DNA of 64,000 nt from Farysia itapuensis (GCA_023212645.1 JALBYC010000035.1:49883-113882); one strand, 5' to 3'; shown: positions 50,553-60,827, numbered from the stretch's first letter. The notes: generated by a model from the sequence alone, not told the origin. Numbers and translations are program-made.

Positions 50553-53500
50553 TCATATAGTCGTGTCAGCCATGCTCACCGATGTGGTGGTGGCATTGGT
50601 ATCATCTGGATTGGATTTGCCGGTACGCTTCCGCTCTTTCCGATTCCCAAGCATGGACGCGAGCGTGGTCTGAACAGTGCCTGCCTTTGCCCACCTGGAC
50701 AAGTTCATCTGGTCTGTGATTTCGCGTGGCAGCATCTTGTAGGCCAGCGACGATGCATCGTGTCGAGGTGTGACATGGCCTTGCTGCTTGAGAACGGCAA
50801 CGACGTCTGCTTCCGTGATGGTAGTACCCGCTTCACTCCTGGCGCCCGACTTTCGAGACGTTCGCACCTTTGATTGAGACATGATGTTTTGCGCAAATTG
50901 GCCGAAAAAGTCGTGACATGCAGAATCCAGCTCGTCGAGCACCGTGCTGTCCAGCTTGACACGCTTGGAACCCTTGTCGCGTCCACCTGCAGACAGCAGA
51001 GACGCACCAGCACCAGCCGACGAGGCCGGTGAAAGGAAGGATGTAAACATGTCTCGCATCACAGATGCTGGCAACGGAGGCACTGGCTCTCCCGAATACG
51101 GCGAGACTCTGGCTTTGCGCTTCTTGACAATGCGTCGCTTGAGGAGTGCGTTGAGATCTTTGGGGTCCATAAGATCCAAACGTCGAGCGGTCGCACCTTG
51201 CGCCTCGTCGTCATCTTCATCTTCTTCAATGTCGTGCACGCTCTCGATGCCGTACTCTGCATCGTCGTCCGAGTAAGGATCGTCGACCCGGAACGACTCT
51301 TGCGCAGAATCGTCGAAGCGCTGGGAAAGCCGACTTTGATCGGCGGACAAGTCGTCCTGATTGAAAGCATCGGTGCGAGATCGCGAGTCTGACAGCAGCG
51401 AAACTTCCTCGCGTTGGGCACGACGTGCAGCACCTCCCTCGTCATCGTCTGGATCGATTGCGTCATCCTCAACAGCGAGACTGTCTGAGACCTCATCCTC
51501 CTCGACCTCCAAGGTGTCGTCGAATTGGGGGGCGCCGCCCAGATCATCGTAATCAGGCTGATCGGCATCGAGTGGTTCGGACATCGACCGAATAGATTGT
51601 CTTTGGCCTACGCTTGAGTCGCTAGCGTCGAGCTGTAGATGGCCATCTTCGCCAAAGAAGGTTTTGCGGGTGAGTTCATCCAGTCTCTGCATTGCGCGAG
51701 CAGTGACATGGTCGAGACCGGAGGTAAGGGCGGGACTGTCGCCAGCCGTTGCAGAATGCGCGAGCGATCGTTCCAGATCGTCCTCTCTGCGATCAGACAT
51801 TTCGTCGAATCGGCCAGAGTCTGGCGACAAGGGGTCTGCGAACGATACACGCGACCCGGATGACATGCGAGACGTTCTGTTGCGATCGGCGAGTGCCGCA
51901 AAGATACCGCCGGTGGCAATGCCGACGCCTGACTTTCTGCGCGGAATACCAAGATCAGAGACATGCGAAGCTTCTTGAGAGAGGAGGTCAGAGTTTGAGA
52001 CCAAAGACTCGTCCAGGTCAGCAGACTCGTTGGTACTGTCTCGGGTCAAGTCGCCTGGAATGCTTTCGCCAGGTACAAGCATGGTTGCTCGGCTTGCGCG
52101 ACTGCCCAGACTGCTACGCCCAGCAAGAGAAGATCGGGTAGAGCTGCTGGCAAGACTGTCTCGGGCACCCCGTTCAGGAAGCGCGGGCGGTGGCATTGCG
52201 ATCGAGTCCTCTGATGGGGTCGGAGGCACGACAAACCCAGGAGCTCGAGCGAGACGACGCAGAATGTCCATTGGAGACTCTTCGCGGCCACTGGCCCAGG
52301 TACCCAAGCCTCCCCATGCGCTCTTGCGAGGATTCTTCTTGTCTCGCGTCCGCTGAGCGCTTGCAAGCAAGACTTCGTTCCGCATCTTTCGCTTTTCGGT
52401 AGCCGGGGTTTGAGACGTTGTGGCAGCAGGTGTTGCAAATTGCGGCCGTCTCGGGGTGCCGAGCAATCTCTTGCCAGGCGTGGTCGATGAGCCAGGCTGC
52501 ACATTTTGTTGAGAAGGCGTGCGGGTGCTACTGGCCGCTTGCTTGGCGGAAGGCGTAGTGGATTTGAGCTGACGGACGAGAATGTCGCTCGGTGGTGGCT
52601 GGGACAAAGATCTACGGTTTGCGGACGATGATTGCGGGAATGTGGGTATGCGGGCACCTTCAGTGCGAGGGGTTCGCGTCGGCAGAGCTGCTGGGGTTTT
52701 GCGCGACGAGGGACTCGCCTGGTTAGCTCGAGAGGGCGTCTTGGACCTGGACGGCGACAAGCGGGGATCTATGTCTCTGGATGAGGACTTGAGAATGCTT
52801 CGTGGCGATCGACGAGGGCTTCCAGGAGAATCTGCGCCGGAAGCCATGCGTGCGATCTTGGTTGCCGCGTTAGGATCATTGACTACATATCGTGGAGAAT
52901 TGCGTTGACCGGGGCTGCTGCCGCCAGCGAGGCCTTGACTTGCTCCGCGTTTCTCTTTGAGTCCATCGACAGGACGATCGGCTGCATTGGCAGCAGCAAT
53001 GTGGAGTCTATCTGCAGGCTCCTTGTTGAGTACAAGTGCAGTGCCGCGGAATCCAAGGTAGAAGAAGCGAGACAGAGTAGTCGAGTTGGAGTGAGAGAGA
53101 ATGATGGTGATCGTATTGGTATTTGAGAAGCGGGCGACGCTGACAGGATATTCTACCGTTCCTTCCTGGGACTGCAGAAGGGCAAAGTCAGCCTGCGCCT
53201 TGCCGCTCCCGAGCGGACCCAGGGTGACAGCATGTTGAGACTGCAATGGTGAGGAAGGGTGCACCTGCGAAGTGGATTGCTCCGCCTCGTCAAAGTCTAT
53301 GCCATCTGGACGGTTGATAAAGGCGCGACATCTCGTGGGAGCAAAGTCACCGGAACCTGTGTTGATAATGATCGACTTGATCCTGACCGGACATGTGAAG
53401 GGGACTGTGATTGCCAGCTGATCATCAACGTTGGACTGCGTAAATTCTTCTGCCGATAAGCGCTGATGCCATGGCTTGATGACGTTTTTGGCTGACTCTG

Positions 53501-53651
53501 GAGGATCTAGATTCGCGCCCCATACCTTGTCTCTGACAATGTACTCGAATAGACTGGACGCATCGCCGTCTACGGCAGAGAGAGAAGACGAAGACGGCTG
53601 TGATCTATCCGGATCGCGACCGGCGTGGTCGTCGACTGATTCGCAGCTCAT
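50553..53651 (-). CDS. PITH-domain / CENP-T-like histone-fold fusion protein
   Basis: One open frame of 1032 residues. Residues ~30-210 are a PITH domain: SLFEYIVRDKVWGANL, SNVDDQLAITVPFTCPVRIK, then RAFINRPDGIDFDEAEQ and FYLGFRG. Residues ~215-890 are low-complexity Ser/Pro/Arg then acidic, with SPMDILRRLARAPGFVVPPT near residue 465. Residues ~895-985 form a histone fold resembling CENP-T: LDSACHDFFGQFAQNIMSQ, then TITEADVVAVLKQQGHV and SSLAYKMLPREI. PITH proteins associate with proteasome or thioredoxin; CENP-T binds centromeric DNA with CENP-W and recruits Ndc80. These are not known to me as a fused pair. The shared frame could instead be two genes merged by an unseen splice, but the linker looks coding throughout. 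The start context (aacATGa) is acceptable. Confidence 0.8.
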   Translation of the reverse strand: MSCESVDDHAGRDPDRSQPSSSSLSAVDGDASSLFEYIVRDKVWGANLDPPESAKNVIKPWHQRLSAEEFTQSNVDDQLAITVPFTCPVRIKSIIINTGSGDFAPTRCRAFINRPDGIDFDEAEQSTSQVHPSSPLQSQHAVTLGPLGSGKAQADFALLQSQEGTVEYPVSVARFSNTNTITIILSHSNSTTLSRFFYLGFRGTALVLNKEPADRLHIAAANAADRPVDGLKEKRGASQGLAGGSSPGQRNSPRYVVNDPNAATKIARMASGADSPGSPRRSPRSILKSSSRDIDPRLSPSRSKTPSRANQASPSSRKTPAALPTRTPRTEGARIPTFPQSSSANRRSLSQPPPSDILVRQLKSTTPSAKQAASSTRTPSQQNVQPGSSTTPGKRLLGTPRRPQFATPAATTSQTPATEKRKMRNEVLLASAQRTRDKKNPRKSAWGGLGTWASGREESPMDILRRLARAPGFVVPPTPSEDSIAMPPPALPERGARDSLASSSTRSSLAGRSSLGSRASRATMLVPGESIPGDLTRDSTNESADLDESLVSNSDLLSQEASHVSDLGIPRRKSGVGIATGGIFAALADRNRTSRMSSGSRVSFADPLSPDSGRFDEMSDRREDDLERSLAHSATAGDSPALTSGLDHVTARAMQRLDELTRKTFFGEDGHLQLDASDSSVGQRQSIRSMSEPLDADQPDYDDLGGAPQFDDTLEVEEDEVSDSLAVEDDAIDPDDDEGGAARRAQREEVSLLSDSRSRTDAFNQDDLSADQSRLSQRFDDSAQESFRVDDPYSDDDAEYGIESVHDIEEDEDDDEAQGATARRLDLMDPKDLNALLKRRIVKKRKARVSPYSGEPVPPLPASVMRDMFTSFLSPASSAGAGASLLSAGGRDKGSKRVKLDSTVLDELDSACHDFFGQFAQNIMSQSKVRTSRKSGARSEAGTTITEADVVAVLKQQGHVTPRHDASSLAYKMLPREITDQMNLSRWAKAGTVQTTLASMLGNRKERKRTGKSNPDDTNATTTSVSMADTTI

Positions 53652-53920
53652 GTTGTTGGAGATGGTGGTAGCAGGTGTTGGTCTGCTGAGCCACGACGCG
53701 TAAACCCGAGGAACCCGCGTTTCCGAGATCTAACATGTCAAAAGTTGCTTTCGGTTCCGAATACAAAGTAGTGATTAGTACTGATTTGAAAACGCAAAGT
53801 GGGAATGTGCAGGCAAGCACTTTGATTTCACATTCCTTCCACCTCATCGTCCAACAAACACTCTCTATCAACCATCGCTGTCCGTCTCTTGGCTCTACTG
53901 CTTGAGTTCCATCACAAGCA

Positions 53921-55984
53921 ATGGCAGAGTACAAGTACGACGAGGAAGGAGGACAATTTCTCACCTTTGTCCTCACTTTCTTGCTGCTCGTCCTTGTGCC
54001 ACTCACCTACTCGCTCCTGTCACCGTCCAAGACACGCAAATCTAAAGCAGGATCATGGGATGCACCAGGTCAGAAAGTGGAAGCAATCGCCAAGGCAAAG
54101 AGACGCTCGCTAGCAAACCCGCAGATCAGTGCACAGGTCGTCTTTGTCGTCGCCGGCTGGACCGTGGTTGCCTATCTATTCCAGAAAATCATTAATGCTG
54201 CCGCCAACTCGTCCCACGCCGTGTACGACCCCTTCCAGATCCTCGGAATTGGCGCTTCTGCCACCGAAAAGGAGATCAAGAAGCACTACAAGCGGCTCAG
54301 TGTCAAGTTTCATCCCGACAAGCTCATCATTGGCGAAAATCAGACCAAGGAGGAAGTTGAATCGCACTACATTGAACTCACCAAGGCATACAAATCCCTC
54401 ACCGATGATACCATTCGCAAAAACTTTGAGCTTTACGGTCACCCCGATGGAAAGCAAGAAATGTCGATGGGCATCGCTTTGCCTCGATGGGTCGTCGAGA
54501 GCCAAAACAACATTTACGTGCTGGGCATGTATGCCGTTTTGATTGGCGTTGGTTTGCCATACCTTGTCGCACGGTGGTGGTACGGGTCCAGATCCAAGAC
54601 CAAGGACGGCATCATCAATCAGACTGCTCAAACCTATTTCCAGCATCTGCGAGACGATACTTCTGCTCCACGCATCTTTGCGCTATTGGCCATCTCAGAC
54701 GAATTCAGCGACCCCAAGCTCGATAAGGCTGGTCACGGAAAGAACGAGGCTGCGCTCGCCAGCCTTGAAGCTCACGTTCGCCAACGCCTTTCTGAGTTTG
54801 AACCAGAATGGCATCTGATTCCCACCTTCAAGAACGCTTCCATTCGAAAGGCTTTGGTGCTGCTCTATGCTCACATTTTGCGGATTGACTCGGACAGCGC
54901 CGTTCTGAACCGCGAAAAGTACGAGTATGCTTCCAAAGCTGTCCAGTTGCTCAATGGCCTGATGTCCATCTCTCTCGCTCACAATTGGCTCAACCAGACC
55001 GTGCAGCTCATGGATTTGATGCAGTGCATCATCCAAGCCACCCCTGCGCAAGATGCAAACACGGCTGAACTTCTTCAACTTCCCCATCTCACCCCTGCCA
55101 TTGTGGAAAAGCTCAAACAGACCAACAGCTTTGCTAAGCTTGGTGTTCAAGGCTTTTGGAAGATTCCCGACGCTCAGCGACGACAGGTTCTGACAGACGC
55201 CGGCGTCTCGTCTGCGCAGTACGAGCAGCTCGTTTCCGTCGCGAGTACGTGGCCACGTCTTGAGCTCATTGATGCCTTTTTCAAGGTGTCTGGAGAGAAA
55301 TTGGTTACAACCGGTGCCATTGTCCAGTTTGTCGTCAAGCTTCGCTTGTTACCGCCAAAGAAGGACGGAAGCCTTTTGCGCGACGGAAGACGGCTTGATG
55401 CCAAACGCATAGATGAAGATAGCAGTGTCCGCCCCGACACTGATGACGATGCAGTTGACGAAAAGACCAGCGCCAAGAAAGCTGTCGAGACGACGGAGAG
55501 CAAAGAGGGAAAGCAACGGATTGGTTTTGCCCGAGCACCGTATCTTTGGGAGGAACGCAAGCCGTCCTGGTACGTCCTCATTGGCGACCAAAAGTTGGAT
55601 CGCGTGATTGTACAGCCCACCAAGGTCAGCGACATTGGGCCCGACAACGTTCGTACCTACTCTGTGCAGTTCCAGGCGCCGCCTCAGGCCGGCCTGTACA
55701 CCTTCCAAGCCTTGCTCAAGTCAGACTCCTACCTTGGCTCGGATGCAAGTCGCATGGTGAAGCTCAAGGTCGAAGATGCTTCTGTCCTCGAGCAAGACGA
55801 GGAGGACGACATTTCCGAACCAGAAGAAGACAGCTTAGCCGGACAGATGGCGCTGATGAAGGGGCAGAAGGTCAAGCCTGCTCGTGATCAAGACGATGAC
55901 GACGAAAGTGGAAGTGAAGAAGAAGACGAGAATGATGACGAGTCTGACGATGATGACGACGACAGCGACTCGGACTCAGACTAG
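53921..55984 (+). CDS. SEC63: Protein translocation protein Sec63
   Basis: ER membrane J-protein that recruits Kar2/BiP to the Sec61 channel for post-translational translocation. 687 residues, no introns. Topology: short lumenal N-terminus, a helix near residues 12-32 (FLTFVLTFLLLVLVPLTYSL), a second near 73-90 (AQVVFVVAGWTVVAYLFQKI), then a lumenal J domain with HPD at 131-133 and the helix LTKAYKSLTDDTIRKNFELYG. A third membrane segment (IYVLGMYAVLIGVGLPYLVA) follows, then the cytosolic Sec63/Brl domain with a fibronectin-like part and an acidic tail of about 45 residues rich in Asp/Glu/Ser that resembles CK2 target sites in yeast Sec63 used for Sec62 binding. It diverges from the PITH-CENP-T gene with 269 bp between starts. 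Confidence 0.97.
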   Translation: MAEYKYDEEGGQFLTFVLTFLLLVLVPLTYSLLSPSKTRKSKAGSWDAPGQKVEAIAKAKRRSLANPQISAQVVFVVAGWTVVAYLFQKIINAAANSSHAVYDPFQILGIGASATEKEIKKHYKRLSVKFHPDKLIIGENQTKEEVESHYIELTKAYKSLTDDTIRKNFELYGHPDGKQEMSMGIALPRWVVESQNNIYVLGMYAVLIGVGLPYLVARWWYGSRSKTKDGIINQTAQTYFQHLRDDTSAPRIFALLAISDEFSDPKLDKAGHGKNEAALASLEAHVRQRLSEFEPEWHLIPTFKNASIRKALVLLYAHILRIDSDSAVLNREKYEYASKAVQLLNGLMSISLAHNWLNQTVQLMDLMQCIIQATPAQDANTAELLQLPHLTPAIVEKLKQTNSFAKLGVQGFWKIPDAQRRQVLTDAGVSSAQYEQLVSVASTWPRLELIDAFFKVSGEKLVTTGAIVQFVVKLRLLPPKKDGSLLRDGRRLDAKRIDEDSSVRPDTDDDAVDEKTSAKKAVETTESKEGKQRIGFARAPYLWEERKPSWYVLIGDQKLDRVIVQPTKVSDIGPDNVRTYSVQFQAPPQAGLYTFQALLKSDSYLGSDASRMVKLKVEDASVLEQDEEDDISEPEEDSLAGQMALMKGQKVKPARDQDDDDESGSEEEDENDDESDDDDDDSDSDSD

Positions 55985-56028
55985 TTCTGCACAAAATATA
56001 CAAATTGTTCCATTGAAAGTGGCTAGAG

Positions 56029-57744
56029 TTACATGTCGACCAGATCGGTGCTGTGGTGGGTCCGGCCGTTTTGTTTGCCTGTGGACTGTTCTTCGGGGTA
56101 TCTGGGCCGTGTTTTCTCGATGTCGTCGAGTATATCCTGGAAGCACCATTCGACTGCATCAGCTGCCCAAAAGTGATCGCAGTGTTCGGCCTCATCCTGA
56201 CGTTTGGCACGCAAGAGCTGCACGTTCTTTTCTTGCTTCTCTATGCGCTCGATGAGCGGATCAGTCAGAACGAGGAAGTCCATGCCACCCGAGAAAATGG
56301 AGAGTGGCGGGAAATTTTCGTCCCACCACTGTGGTAGTGTCGGGTCGAGTGTGCAGCCTCGTGATGCGAAACCACCCTTGCCAGCCCACCAATAGATGGA
56401 AGCAGACGATACCGGCTGGGGCGTGAAGCGAAACATTTTGGCCTTGCGTCGTCCGAGCCAATTGGCGTCGGTCCAGGCGAAGAGGAAGGCAAACATCTGG
56501 TAGCCAAGTAGGGCATACGGCAAGGCCGGGACCCAGTCATAGGAGAACTTCATGAGTGGAATAAAATCGAGTACGCCAAAGAAGCGCTTCCATGTCTTCC
56601 ACTCCATGTGTCCCAGAGTGGTGAAGGGAAAACACGATGTGAGAGGGCCGGCATACACGGCAGGGGCAAGCGCAGCAAAGTAGGTCAACTTCTTGCCCAA
56701 CTCGGGTGCCATGCCTTTTGAGAGGGAGATGAACATGGTGCCATTGCCCTGCGAGTGACCAATAAATGCAATTCGGTCGTATCCCGTTTCTTTGCAGATC
56801 CAATCGACAGTCGCAGGTAGATCGTGGATGGCGAGTTCGCGGATGTTGTAGTCCCAGAAGCGTGGGTCACTGCGCTTGTAATTACGATGACCCATGTCAA
56901 ATACGCCGCGATTGTTGCCCAAGAAGACTTGGTATCCACCGTGACGGGCGAGCCAGAAGGGCAGAGACCGTTCTTCGGAAGTGACAAAGGACCCACTAGA
57001 CTGGAACAGACCGTGCATGATGAGGACAGGAAAGCCGCCTCGTCCATCTGAATGCTTTTTGTGTGTTGTTTGAGGATCGATGATGCGATTGACTCGCAGG
57101 TAGTAGCCGTCTTGCGTTTCTACGGTTTCATTGATGATTTCGAAGCCGCACGACTTGGCGTAGTAGCGAACGTCTTTGACAAGCTGCTCTTTGGACCATC
57201 GCTTGGGATCATCCCATTCTTTCATCTCGTCAATGTTTGGGGCAAAGTATTTGGGGATTGCCGAGAGCAAGCGTACGGAAAGCGCCCAGATGACGACGAT
57301 GACGAGGAAGAAGGAGGAAGTCATGTTGGCTGCGGATTGCGTTACGAACAAGCGTGTGCGCGAATAGAGAGTTGGCCGCGGAAACGGCGGCGCGCCACCT
57401 CTTCGAGCAAAAGTGTCCGAAACAGCGTCGGATGTAGAGCGATGATGGGAAGGACGTTGCTGGGTGGAAGAAAAGTCGTCTGGATGGAGTAGTGGATCTT
57501 CTTCAAAGCCTGTAGGAACGTGAGTGTATAGTGCTCTGCCACTGATGGCTTCGTTGGACGGCTTGTCGATGCGAACGCGCATGCTGGCAGCTGAAGCAGG
57601 TCGACTGATCGACTCTCCACGAACAAAGTCCGAGAGAGCAGACGCTGCTGCCGTATCCTGATTCACCAGATTTCCCTCGATGAGCAGACCATCATTTTGT
57701 CCGGATTTTGCAGAGTGACCGGCCTCGGCCCGATGTGCAGACAT
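56029..57744 (-). CDS. Steryl ester hydrolase-like lipase (Yeh1/Tgl1, ab-hydrolase-associated)
   Basis: 571-residue lipase from the ATG at 57744 (an earlier in-frame ATG at 57795 adds 17 residues of no visible merit). A single transmembrane helix near residues 140-165 (SFFLVIVVIWALSVRLLSAI) anchors it after a ~135-residue disordered N-terminus. The hydrolase has GHSQG with Ser331, the lid-region FDMGHRNYKRSDPRFWDYN and NIRELAIHDLPATVDWI, Asp in SGGMDFLVLTDPL and His in EHCDHFWAADAV. This is the AB-hydrolase-associated lipase family of yeast Tgl1, Yeh1 and Yeh2, which hydrolyse steryl esters on lipid droplets or the plasma membrane; substrate not proven. It converges with SEC63 (45 bp between stops) and diverges from PMT1 (195 bp). 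Confidence 0.9.
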   Translation of the reverse strand: MSAHRAEAGHSAKSGQNDGLLIEGNLVNQDTAAASALSDFVRGESISRPASAASMRVRIDKPSNEAISGRALYTHVPTGFEEDPLLHPDDFSSTQQRPSHHRSTSDAVSDTFARRGGAPPFPRPTLYSRTRLFVTQSAANMTSSFFLVIVVIWALSVRLLSAIPKYFAPNIDEMKEWDDPKRWSKEQLVKDVRYYAKSCGFEIINETVETQDGYYLRVNRIIDPQTTHKKHSDGRGGFPVLIMHGLFQSSGSFVTSEERSLPFWLARHGGYQVFLGNNRGVFDMGHRNYKRSDPRFWDYNIRELAIHDLPATVDWICKETGYDRIAFIGHSQGNGTMFISLSKGMAPELGKKLTYFAALAPAVYAGPLTSCFPFTTLGHMEWKTWKRFFGVLDFIPLMKFSYDWVPALPYALLGYQMFAFLFAWTDANWLGRRKAKMFRFTPQPVSSASIYWWAGKGGFASRGCTLDPTLPQWWDENFPPLSIFSGGMDFLVLTDPLIERIEKQEKNVQLLRAKRQDEAEHCDHFWAADAVEWCFQDILDDIEKTRPRYPEEQSTGKQNGRTHHSTDLVDM

Positions 57745-57775
57745 GGTGAGTGAAAGCAGGAGGGGGAGTGAAAGG

Positions 57776-57782
57776 TATAAAT
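57776..57782 (+). promoter_or_regulatory. TATA-like element upstream of PMT1
   Basis: TATAAAT lies 157 bp before the preferred PMT1 start and just upstream of the divergent lipase start. It makes the longer PMT1 frame beginning at 57750 unlikely, since that ATG would precede the element. Motif only; no mapped transcript. Confidence 0.35.
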
Positions 57783-57938
57783 CGTGAATCGCCAAATGAC
57801 GTTTTCAGCTTCAAGCAGTGCGGGTCTCGCATCTCGCCAAAAATGCTTCCCGATCTGGCCGATCAACACGCGCTGGCTCGGCCAAGTCGCGCTTTGTCCA
57901 ACTTTTTCCAGAGTTCTTCTTCCTGTCATTGCACCGTC

Positions 57939-60827
57939 ATGGCATCCCTCGGCCCAACAGCGGCCAACATGCGCTCGAGGCAGGCCCACGACGCCGGCCT
58001 AGCATCATATACTCCTATGGACAGCTATGACAGCGACTCGGTGCGCGGCAAGTCTGGCAAAGCTTCCAATGTCAACAGCTCTGGTCTCGGTCTCGGCTTT
58101 GGCGTGCAGCCTGGCTCAGCCGTCGCCGCAAACTCGACTGTCTCTTCCAGGGAATATCGCGTGATTGCTGCATTGCTCTTTGTCGCTGTTCTCGTCCGCT
58201 TTCACAAGCTGGGACAGCCTTCTAGTGTTGTGTTTGACGAGGTACACTTTGGAGGTTTCGCGTCAAAATACATAAAAGGCCAATTCTTCATGGATGTACA
58301 CCCTCCTTTGGCCAAGCTTCTCATCACCTTTGCCGCGTGGATTGGCGGGTTCAACGGCGCTTTTGATTTCAAAGACATTGGCAGGGAGTATCTTCATGGA
58401 GACGACACACCAGTGCCTTACGTGGCGATGAGAGGGCTGAATGCGCTGCTTGGCGTTGCGACTGTGCCACTAGCCTATCTCACCCTTCGAGGGCTATCTC
58501 TCCGCGCATCGACTGCCATCCTCGGATCTCTGTTTGTCCTCTTCGACAATGCGCTCACTACACAGAGCAGACTCATCCTGCTTGACTCTGTGCTCGTCTT
58601 TTTCACCGCTCTCACCATCTACTTCTGGGTCTCTTTTTGCAACCAGGAAAAGCGTGCTCCGTTCTCTCCAGCATGGTGGCTTCTATTGTCTCTCACTGGT
58701 CTCAGTCTTGGCGCCGTTGCCAGTTCAAAGTGGGTTGGTCTCTTCACCATCGCCACCATTGGAGTCTCAGTTATTGCCCAGCTCTGGGAGCATCTCGGTG
58801 ACGTTCGACAGCCTATTCGAGTCGTTGCGCGCCACTTTTGCGCCAGAGCTCTGTGTCTAATCGTGCTTCCCATCGGCGTCTACCTCTTCACTTTTGCAAT
58901 TCACCTCGGTCTACTCAATCGCAGTGGCGAGGGCGACTCTTTCATGAGCAGCGCATTCCAGCACACTCTTGCCGGTCATGGCATGGACGACACCTTTGCC
59001 GATGTAGCTCTCGGCTCCATTGTCTCGATCAAGCACCTCAACACCCAGGGTGGCTATCTGCACTCACACGTTGCTACCTACCCCGCTGGAAGTATGCAAC
59101 AGCAGATTACACTCTATCCGCACTCGGACGAAAACAACGAGTGGTACATTGTCAAGGCCCCTGGCGCAGAAGATCCTGCACCGAGACTCGACGACAAGGG
59201 TCATCCCATGCGTCCAAACAACGAAATCTCGCAATACCACGAGGAGCCCATTCGCTACCTCATGCATGGCATGGAGATTCGCCTTATCCACAAGAGCACC
59301 GACAAGCGTCTCCACAGTCACGATAGTCACCGTCCGCCAGTTACTGAGAGCGATTACCAGAACGAAGTTACCGGCTATGGCTTCCCGGGTTTTGGCGGTG
59401 ACGCCAACGATAACTTCCACGTCGAAATTGCACAAGGCGACAAGTCAGACAAGGCGTCTTCGTCCCGTGTGCGATCGCTACGCACGCAGTTCCGTCTTCG
59501 TCATACTCTGACAGGCTGCTATCTATTCTCGCACAAGATCGCTCTGCCTGACTGGGGTTTCTCGCAGCAAGAAGTGACGTGCAACAAGAATCCCACTATG
59601 CCCAACTCACTCTGGTATATTGAAACGAACGAACATCCGCTCCTGAGCGCGCCGGCTGATCCCAAGAAGCACGTTGACAAGGTCAACTATCGACGACCCA
59701 GCTTCTTGGAACGCTTCTGGGAGTTGCAAGAGGTCATGTGGGAGACAAATGCCGGTCTGACCGAGCGACATGCCTACGACTCGCGTCCACAGACTTGGCC
59801 TACCTTGAGACGTGGCATCAACTTCTGGACCAAAGATCATCGCCAAGTCTACCTGATTGGCAACCCAATCGTTTGGTGGGGTGCCATCTCCTCCGTACTC
59901 GCTTATCTTGGTGCTCGTGCCCTGCTCATGCTTCGAGCTCAGCGCGGCTTTCGTGATCTGCAAGAGTCCAAGATCAAGTTTTACGATCAGACATGTGGCT
60001 TTTTGGTGCTAGGCTGGGCTCTGCACTACCTGCCGTTCTTCTTGATGCATCGCCAACTGTTCTTGCATCACTACTTGCCAGCTCTATATTTCTCAATCCT
60101 CATTGCGGCTGTCATGTTTGACTTTACGACATCGACGCTTCGTCCGCGCTTCCGTCTGATTGCCGCGGTGGTCACCACAATTGTCGTGCTTGCGGGCTTT
60201 GTCCGCTACGCTCCCATCACCTACGCATCCGAATGGACCGTGTCCGGCTGCGAACGAGCAAGATGGGTAAAAGGCTGGGACTTTAATTGCGTAGATTTCC
60301 CGGACTCGCTGGCCAAGTATAAAGACTACGGACCGGGCATTCAGAAGGTCGAGTGGAAAGGCGCGGCACTGTCTGCACTACTCGGCAAAGACGCCAACTC
60401 TACACACAGCATCGACAACGGAGCAGTCGCTGCGGAGCCCGGCAAGCACGCGTTCGAGAACGCCCCATTGCGTGCCTATCAATCTGCGATCCAGGGCAGA
60501 GTGCAAGCACTAAAGGAAGAGTTCCAACACGATCTCGAATACGTCAAGGGCAAAGTCGGTCTGTCCAAACCAAATGCCGACCCCGTAGCTGCAGGAGAGG
60601 CAGCCAATCCAGCTGGCTTGGACCAGCAGCAGATCGAGCAAGTGATGCTCGAAGGTACTGCTCCTGTGGTAGCTGACCATAACAAAGAGGCCGCTTCGGC
60701 ATCGTCTACCGCCCCGCCCACCGAGCCGAGTGACGTGGCGCAGCCAGACAAGCACGCAGACGAAGAAGCACACGAGGCTGCTCAGGTCATTGAAGCCGAC
60801 CGCGACGACGTGCGCAAGGATGACTGA
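57939..60827 (+). CDS. PMT1: Dolichyl-phosphate-mannose protein O-mannosyltransferase, Pmt1 type
   Basis: ER membrane enzyme that transfers mannose from dolichyl-phosphate to Ser/Thr of secretory proteins. 962 residues from the ATG at 57939; the longer frame from 57750 adds unconserved residues. The first lumenal loop has the catalytic DE pair in VVFDEVHFGGFASKYIKG and the HPP of DVHPPLAKL. Three MIR repeats lie in the lumenal middle (for example NTQGGYLHSHVATYPAGS and TGCYLFSHKIALPDWGFSQQ). Membrane helices follow at both ends. The LSTMGGYLHSH-like and TPWTQ-like C-terminal parts favour the Pmt1 over the Pmt4 or Pmt2 subfamily. A ~120-residue Ala/Glu-rich tail is longer than in yeast. Substrates probably include GPI glycoproteins such as the one at 31.1 kb. 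Confidence 0.92.
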   Translation: MASLGPTAANMRSRQAHDAGLASYTPMDSYDSDSVRGKSGKASNVNSSGLGLGFGVQPGSAVAANSTVSSREYRVIAALLFVAVLVRFHKLGQPSSVVFDEVHFGGFASKYIKGQFFMDVHPPLAKLLITFAAWIGGFNGAFDFKDIGREYLHGDDTPVPYVAMRGLNALLGVATVPLAYLTLRGLSLRASTAILGSLFVLFDNALTTQSRLILLDSVLVFFTALTIYFWVSFCNQEKRAPFSPAWWLLLSLTGLSLGAVASSKWVGLFTIATIGVSVIAQLWEHLGDVRQPIRVVARHFCARALCLIVLPIGVYLFTFAIHLGLLNRSGEGDSFMSSAFQHTLAGHGMDDTFADVALGSIVSIKHLNTQGGYLHSHVATYPAGSMQQQITLYPHSDENNEWYIVKAPGAEDPAPRLDDKGHPMRPNNEISQYHEEPIRYLMHGMEIRLIHKSTDKRLHSHDSHRPPVTESDYQNEVTGYGFPGFGGDANDNFHVEIAQGDKSDKASSSRVRSLRTQFRLRHTLTGCYLFSHKIALPDWGFSQQEVTCNKNPTMPNSLWYIETNEHPLLSAPADPKKHVDKVNYRRPSFLERFWELQEVMWETNAGLTERHAYDSRPQTWPTLRRGINFWTKDHRQVYLIGNPIVWWGAISSVLAYLGARALLMLRAQRGFRDLQESKIKFYDQTCGFLVLGWALHYLPFFLMHRQLFLHHYLPALYFSILIAAVMFDFTTSTLRPRFRLIAAVVTTIVVLAGFVRYAPITYASEWTVSGCERARWVKGWDFNCVDFPDSLAKYKDYGPGIQKVEWKGAALSALLGKDANSTHSIDNGAVAAEPGKHAFENAPLRAYQSAIQGRVQALKEEFQHDLEYVKGKVGLSKPNADPVAAGEAANPAGLDQQQIEQVMLEGTAPVVADHNKEAASASSTAPPTEPSDVAQPDKHADEEAHEAAQVIEADRDDVRKDD

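Noticed and set aside
57939..60827. Pmt4 subfamily identity for the O-mannosyltransferase
   Set aside because: Both subfamilies share parts of the DE/HPP loop, but the MIR region (GGYLHSHVATYPAGSMQQQ) and the C-terminal CERARWVKGWDFNC segment follow Pmt1.
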